NCBI GenBank assembly: GCA_964475955.1
Contig: CAYYZY010000167.1
Location: 1-17,363 of the forward strand
DNA from: DATKZH01 sp964475955
Lineage (GTDB): Bacteria; Planctomycetota; Planctomycetia; Pirellulales; Thermoguttaceae
Direction of reading: 5' to 3'
DNA length: 17,363 nucleotides
Of this stretch, positions 13,183-17,363 are shown piece by piece (positions within the stretch are counted from its first letter, which is position 1; every line of letters begins with the position of its first letter). The notes beneath the pieces were generated by a model, which saw nothing but the letters and a program-made list of their open reading frames with translations, was not told the DNA's origin and ran no database searches. The translations under genes and the position numbers were made by a program.

Positions 13183-15579
13183 ATGCGCAAATCCCTTGCA
13201 TACCCGATTTTGGGCCTTGCGCTCGCGGCCGGCGCCGGCCTGGCCATCTGGTGGTTCGCCGTGCGCGAACCTCCCGTGCCGATCGACGAAGTGCTCGCCG
13301 CCTATCAGGAGGGCGCGCAGTACGGCGAGCTGACGATCGCCTATCCGCTCGACCAGACGCTCTTTCCCCCGGAGATCCCGCCGCCCGGGTTTCGCTGGAA
13401 AGACGCCGACGCGAATTGCGACACGTGGCTCGTGACGATCCGGTTTGAGGACGGCCCGGAGCGGATGAACTTCCTCTGCTCCGCCCCGCAGTGGACGCCC
13501 CCGGACGACCGCTGGGAGGCCGTCAAACGGCGCAGCCGCGAGGCGGCGGCCACGGTCACCGTTCTCGGGCTCAACCGGAAGAGGCCCGGGCAGATCCTCT
13601 CGGCGTCGAGCGTTTCCCTCCGCACGTCGGCCGACGAGGTCGGAGCGCCCTTATTCTACCGGGAAGTCGCCCTGCCGTTCAAAGACGCCGTGGCCGACCC
13701 GGCGACGCACATCCGCTGGCGGTTTGGGGCCGTCGGTTCCAGGGACCGGCCTCCGGTGGTGCTGGAGAAGCTCCCGGTGTGCGGAAACTGCCATTCTTTT
13801 TCCCGCGACGGCAACTGGCTCGGAATGGACGTCGACTACGCCAGCGACAAGGGGTCCTACGCCATCTGCCCGGTGACCGAAGAGATCGCGCTCGAGGACC
13901 GCAAGATCATCACGTGGAGCGATTACGCGCGAGAAGACGAAGAGCCGACCTTCGGCCTCTTGTCGCAGATATCGCCCGACGGCCGATACGTGGTGAGCAC
14001 GGTGAAGGATCGCTCGGTTTTCGTTGCGAAGGAGGACTTGGCCTTCAGCCAGCTCTTCTTCCCGATCCAGGGGATTCTGGTCGTCTACGACCGGCAGAGC
14101 CGAACGTTTCGCGCCCTGCCCGGCGCCGACGACAAGCGGTTCGTGCAGAGCAATCCCACGTGGAGCCCCGACGGGAAGTACATCGTCTTCGCCCGAAACG
14201 AGATGTACCGTCTGGAGAACCTCCACAACAGCACGTCGCCGCTACTCACGCCCGCGGATTGTGCCGAGTTCCTCGAAGGGGGAAAGAAGTTCCGGTTCGA
14301 TCTCTATCGGGTGCCGTTTGGCGACGGGCGGGGAGGCGAGGCGGAGCCGCTGGCCGGGGCCTCGCACAACGGGATGAGCAACTACTTTCCCAAGTATTCG
14401 CCCGACGGCCGATGGATCGTCTTCTGCAAGGCGAAGAGCTTCATGCTGCTCCAGCCGGATAGCGAGCTGTACATCATCCCGGCCGAAGGCGGCGAAGCGA
14501 GGAGGCTTCGCTGCAACACCGCGCGCATGAATTCCTGGCATAGCTGGTCGCCCAACGGGCGCTGGCTGGTCTTTGCGTCGAAGGCCCGGTCGCCCTACAC
14601 GCAGCTCTTTCTGACGCACATCGACGCGGCGGGGCGGAGCAGCCCTCCCGTCGCGCTGGAGCGTTTCACCGCGTCCGACACGGCCGCCAACATTCCCGAG
14701 TTCGTCAACGCGCCCCCCGGTGCGATCAGGAGAATCCGCCAGCGATTCCTCGACGGCGACTCCTACTACCGGGCCGGATACTACGCGATTCTATTCGACG
14801 ATTTCGACACGGCCGAGCGGGCGTATCGCATGGCCCTGAAGTTCGACCCCGACCACAAGCTCGCGCACAATGAACTGGGGGTCGTGCTGGCCGCGATGAA
14901 CCGCTACGAAGAGGCGGAAACCCACTTCCTCAGAGCGATCGAAATCGACGGCGAGTTCGGCGAGGCCCACCGCAACCTGGGCACCGCCAGGGGCCGACAG
15001 GGCAAGTTCCAGGAGGCCTTGGCGCCGCTGCGCGAGGCCGTGCGCATCGCCCCCGACGACCCCGAATGCCGCCGAATGCTGGGCGATACCCTGGTCGGAC
15101 TCGGCCGGCACAAGGAAGGCAGGGCCCATCTCGACAAGGCGACGCGCCTCGATGGGAAATACGCCGACGCGCGCGCCAGCCTCGACACGGCCGACCGCCT
15201 GCTGAGAGCCGGCAAGTTCGAGGAAGGCGCACGCCATTACCGGCGCGCCTTGGAACAGAATCCCGAATTCCTCCCCGCCCTGTTGGGCCTCGCATCCTTG
15301 CTCGCGACGGCCGAACGGGAAGACCTTCGCGACGGAAACGAGGCGGTCGTGCACGCCGAAAAGGCATGCGCCTTGACCGGCTACCGCGATCCGGCCGCAC
15401 TGGGCGTGCTGGCGGCCGCTTACGCGGAGGCCGGGCAGTTCGGCACGGCCGTCCACGTGGCCGAGCGAGCCCTCCAGTTCGCGCGCCGCGAGGAACAGGC
15501 AGTCCTTGCGGCCTCGTTGGAGCGACAACGGGAACGGTACCGGCAGAACCAACCCGCCCGCCGCTCGAATCCTCGATAG
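13183..15579 (+). CDS. PD40 propeller and TPR protein with a CxxCH heme-type motif
   Basis: A 798-residue envelope protein with an N-terminal signal or anchor (about 5-26). Residues 45-180 look like a fibronectin-III-type beta domain (AYPLDQTLFPPEIPPPGFRW). Then comes a single CGNCH motif (200-204) in LPVCGNCHSFSRDGNWLGMD, the pattern for covalent c-type heme. TolB/PD40-like propeller blades follow, marked by SPDGRYVV (264-271), WSPDGKYIVF (328-337), YSPDGRWIVF (405-414) and WSPNGRWLVF (455-464). The C-terminal part (about 520-790) is TPR: YRAGYYAILFDDFDTAERAY, LGVVLAAMNRYEEAETHFLR, LGTARGRQGKFQEALAPLRE and more. The motif could instead be structural or bind a metal. GGGAG lies five bases before the ATG. 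The function is unknown; the layout suggests an extracytoplasmic electron-transfer or sensing scaffold. Confidence 0.87.
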   Translation: MRKSLAYPILGLALAAGAGLAIWWFAVREPPVPIDEVLAAYQEGAQYGELTIAYPLDQTLFPPEIPPPGFRWKDADANCDTWLVTIRFEDGPERMNFLCSAPQWTPPDDRWEAVKRRSREAAATVTVLGLNRKRPGQILSASSVSLRTSADEVGAPLFYREVALPFKDAVADPATHIRWRFGAVGSRDRPPVVLEKLPVCGNCHSFSRDGNWLGMDVDYASDKGSYAICPVTEEIALEDRKIITWSDYAREDEEPTFGLLSQISPDGRYVVSTVKDRSVFVAKEDLAFSQLFFPIQGILVVYDRQSRTFRALPGADDKRFVQSNPTWSPDGKYIVFARNEMYRLENLHNSTSPLLTPADCAEFLEGGKKFRFDLYRVPFGDGRGGEAEPLAGASHNGMSNYFPKYSPDGRWIVFCKAKSFMLLQPDSELYIIPAEGGEARRLRCNTARMNSWHSWSPNGRWLVFASKARSPYTQLFLTHIDAAGRSSPPVALERFTASDTAANIPEFVNAPPGAIRRIRQRFLDGDSYYRAGYYAILFDDFDTAERAYRMALKFDPDHKLAHNELGVVLAAMNRYEEAETHFLRAIEIDGEFGEAHRNLGTARGRQGKFQEALAPLREAVRIAPDDPECRRMLGDTLVGLGRHKEGRAHLDKATRLDGKYADARASLDTADRLLRAGKFEEGARHYRRALEQNPEFLPALLGLASLLATAEREDLRDGNEAVVHAEKACALTGYRDPAALGVLAAAYAEAGQFGTAVHVAERALQFARREEQAVLAASLERQRERYRQNQPARRSNPR

Positions 15580-15596
15580 CCCGGCGACGACCGGGC
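15579..15596. terminator. Small hairpin between convergent genes, possible two-way terminator
   Basis: GCCCGG (15579-15584) and CCGGGC (15591-15596) are perfect complements around a six-base loop. The hairpin starts on the last base of the PD40-TPR stop codon and ends eight bases before the opposing stop. It is short and lacks T-runs. Confidence 0.38.
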
Positions 15597-15604
15597 AATC
15601 CGCG

Positions 15605-17363
15605 TCAGTCCGCACTCGGGCCCGGTCCTTTGCGAGGGTTGGTCCCTTCCGTAATCACCAGGAGCTGATCGACGCCGACGTCCTCCAACACGTCGACCGC
15701 GCCGCCGACCCAGCGGACCTCGATTCGGTCGACCCGGTCGCGGGGGCCGAGGCCGAAGTGCAGGCGCATCCCGTGGTGGCTCTGGTAGCCCCGCCCGCTG
15801 TGCACTTCGTCGATTTGCCTGAGGTCGCCGGCCACGACGACGACCTGCGCGCCCACGCCGTCGCGATTCGTGCGCGTGCCGCGGAGCCGGACTTGGAGCC
15901 AATGGTTGCCCGTGGCGGTGTCGTTTCGGAGCAGGGTCGGCTCCCGCCGCGAATTGAGGACGACCACGTCGACGTCGCCGTCGCCGTCCAGGTCGTCGAA
16001 GCCGGTGCCGCGGCTGGCGAGCTTCACGTCCATGCCGTCCCCGCTGGAGTCCGACACGTTGACGAACCGGCCGTCTCCGGTGTTCATCAGAAGGACGTTT
16101 CGCGCATAGTACGAGGTGTTGTCGCAGCGCAGCTCGATGTTGTCGTCGGTGTGGCCGCAGGCGACGAACAGGTCGCGATCGCCGTCGTTGTCGAAATCAA
16201 CGAACCCGTTGCCCCAGGTGACGTAGGGGAGGGTGCCCTCGCCGGCGCCGGTCAGGCGGGTGACGTCGAGGAAGAAGCCGTCGCCCAGGTTGCGGTAGAG
16301 CGTAGCCAGTTGATTCTGGTAGGAGGTGACGTAGAAGTCGAGCCGGCCGTCGTTGTCGTAGTCGGCGCAATCGACGCCCATGCTCGATTGCGGCATGCCG
16401 GCCGAGTCGTAGGCGGTTCCGCTGGAGACGCCGACCTCGCGGAAGACGCCGCTGCCGTCGTTTTCCAGCAGGAAATTGGCCATCACGTCGTTGGCCACGA
16501 AGACGTCGGTGTCGCCGTCGCTGTCGTAATCGGCACAGGTCATCCCCATGCCCGTGGCCACGTGTTCGGCCACGCCCGACTCGCGGCTCACGTCGGTGAA
16601 CGTGCCGTCGCCGTTGTTGCGATAGAGGGCGTCGGGCTCGGGCGGATGCTCCAGGGGGTCGGGATAGCGGGGCACGTCGCCCACGAAACGCATGCGGTGG
16701 GTGTCGCAGGAGAACTCGACGTAGCTCGATACGTACAGGTCGAGATGGCCGTCGCCTTCGACGTCGAGAAAGCACGCGCCGGCCCCCGCCCGGTTGCCGT
16801 TGGCCACGCCGGCCCGGCCGGTGACGTCGGTGAACGTGCCGTCGCCGTTGTTGCGGTAGAGGACGTTGGGACCGTAGTTGTTGACGTAGAGATCGGCGTC
16901 GCCGTCGTTGTCGTAATCGCCGACCGCAACGCCCAGCCCGAACCCCGTGTCGCCCACGCCCGCCCGCTCGGTCACGTCGGTGAACTTCCAGTTTCCCTCG
17001 TTGCGATAGAGGGCGTTTCGGGGCGGCGTGTCGACCTCGGCCCCTTCGAGCGGCGCGCCGCTGAGGAAGTAGACGTCGACGCGCCCGTCGCCGTCGTAGT
17101 CGAACAGGGCCAGACCGGCGCTCATCGTCTCGATGATGTAGCGTCGGCCGCTGCTGCCGTCGTTGTGGGTGAAGGTGATGCCGGCCTGCGCGGTCACGTC
17201 CCGCAGTCGAATGCTCCCCTGCGGACTCCGTGGCCGGTCGGCGGCCGCCTCGTGCGCGCCCAGGGAGGCGCTCGGCGGGCAGCGCGCGGCCTGCTCGGAC
17301 CCCGCCTGGCGGCGCAGCAACAGGAGGCCCGCCAAGACCAGGCCGATGCCCAGCATCGGGATC
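15605..17363 (-). CDS. VCBS/FG-GAP repeat protein with C-terminal ASPIC/UnbV domain (CRTAC1-like), 5' end probably outside
   Basis: At least 583 residues from the ATG at 17354-17356. The frame stays open to the edge and no ribosome site is visible in the seven bases left, so the start may lie beyond. The N-terminus is a signal or membrane anchor (2-14, then RR). Seven calcium-binding DxDxDGxxD motifs follow, at 86-94, 147-155, 198-206, 276-284, 332-340, 387-395 and 455-463. The third is DVEGDGHLD, with Glu at the third position. They mark a seven-bladed integrin-like beta-propeller. Between them recur LYRNNGDGTFTDV elements. The ASPIC/UnbV domain covers about 498-570 (NRDGVGAQVVVVAGD, GRGYQSHHGMRLHFGLG, VDRIEVRW). 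Such CRTAC1-like proteins are secreted and common in planctomycetes; the bound partner is unknown. It converges on the PD40-TPR gene with 25 bases between the stops. Confidence 0.93.
   Translation of the reverse strand, partial: IPMLGIGLVLAGLLLLRRQAGSEQAARCPPSASLGAHEAAADRPRSPQGSIRLRDVTAQAGITFTHNDGSSGRRYIIETMSAGLALFDYDGDGRVDVYFLSGAPLEGAEVDTPPRNALYRNEGNWKFTDVTERAGVGDTGFGLGVAVGDYDNDGDADLYVNNYGPNVLYRNNGDGTFTDVTGRAGVANGNRAGAGACFLDVEGDGHLDLYVSSYVEFSCDTHRMRFVGDVPRYPDPLEHPPEPDALYRNNGDGTFTDVSRESGVAEHVATGMGMTCADYDSDGDTDVFVANDVMANFLLENDGSGVFREVGVSSGTAYDSAGMPQSSMGVDCADYDNDGRLDFYVTSYQNQLATLYRNLGDGFFLDVTRLTGAGEGTLPYVTWGNGFVDFDNDGDRDLFVACGHTDDNIELRCDNTSYYARNVLLMNTGDGRFVNVSDSSGDGMDVKLASRGTGFDDLDGDGDVDVVVLNSRREPTLLRNDTATGNHWLQVRLRGTRTNRDGVGAQVVVVAGDLRQIDEVHSGRGYQSHHGMRLHFGLGPRDRVDRIEVRWVGGAVDVLEDVGVDQLLVITEGTNPRKGPGPSAD
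16590..16621 (-). repeat. 32-base direct repeat, copy A, inside the VCBS gene
   Basis: Identical to 16824-16855. It encodes the inter-blade element NNGDGTFTDV. Identity of codons as well as residues points to recent duplication or gene conversion between blades. Confidence 0.75.
16824..16855 (-). repeat. 32-base direct repeat, copy B, inside the VCBS gene
   Basis: Second identical copy of 16590-16621. After one mismatch the similarity continues for several more bases into LYR codons. A diverged third version lies near 16974-17016. Confidence 0.75.

Noticed and set aside
15605..17356. Short tandem DNA repeats as a separate element
   Set aside because: Most of the repetition is the coding of DxDxDG and NNGDGTFTDV propeller elements; only the exact 32-base pair is noted.
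1..17363. tRNA or rRNA genes, transposases, phage or defence genes
   Set aside because: Reading both strands, I saw no cloverleaf with a TTCRANNC arm, no rRNA signature, and no DDE, serine or tyrosine recombinase motifs.

Overview
The window is GC-rich bacterial DNA that looks chromosomal and points to a planctomycete, probably of the Pirellulales type. The grounds are a DUF1559 prepilin-like gene followed by a small lipoprotein with a carboxypeptidase-regulatory-like domain, a Tat-exported Gfo/Idh/MocA oxidoreductase with the GGGMTDWGAHH signature, a long VCBS/ASPIC-UnbV propeller protein, and intergenic palindromic repeats. The genus is an inference. No phage genes, transposase, CRISPR array, tRNA or rRNA were seen.

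Layout: a gene fragment runs off the left edge on the minus strand (1-157). Next comes glgC (ADP-glucose pyrophosphorylase, minus), then a 509-base gap, then a DcaP-like outer-membrane porin (plus). A 333-base gap packed with hairpins separates the porin from a two-lobed M16 metalloprotease (minus). To its right lie an 89-base imperfect palindrome, a very short minus-strand gene that may be a remnant (6852-7061), two tandem hairpins, the Gfo/Idh/MocA oxidoreductase (minus) and an unrecognised membrane protein of about six segments (minus). A divergent, membrane-anchored TPR protein (plus) follows. Then come the DUF1559 gene and its lipoprotein partner (plus), joined by a stem-loop and closed by a strong terminator. 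Last are a PD40-propeller/TPR protein with one CxxCH motif (plus) and, convergent to it with 25 bases between the stops, a seven-motif VCBS/ASPIC-UnbV protein (minus) that probably starts beyond the right edge.

How the genes relate: glgC serves glycogen synthesis. Nearly all the rest are envelope or exported proteins: porin, secreted protease, Tat oxidoreductase, prepilin-like protein, lipoprotein, and anchored TPR and propeller proteins. Only the DUF1559-lipoprotein pair looks like a true operon. The pair at the right end (candidate c-type heme plus PD40 plus TPR, facing VCBS/ASPIC-UnbV) may work together outside the cytoplasm, but the sequence does not prove it. I found no complete, clearly new system. 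The least explained items are the intergenic hairpin elements sharing GGGTGGC/GCCACCC ends, the short gene next to one of them, and the CxxCH-PD40-TPR fusion.
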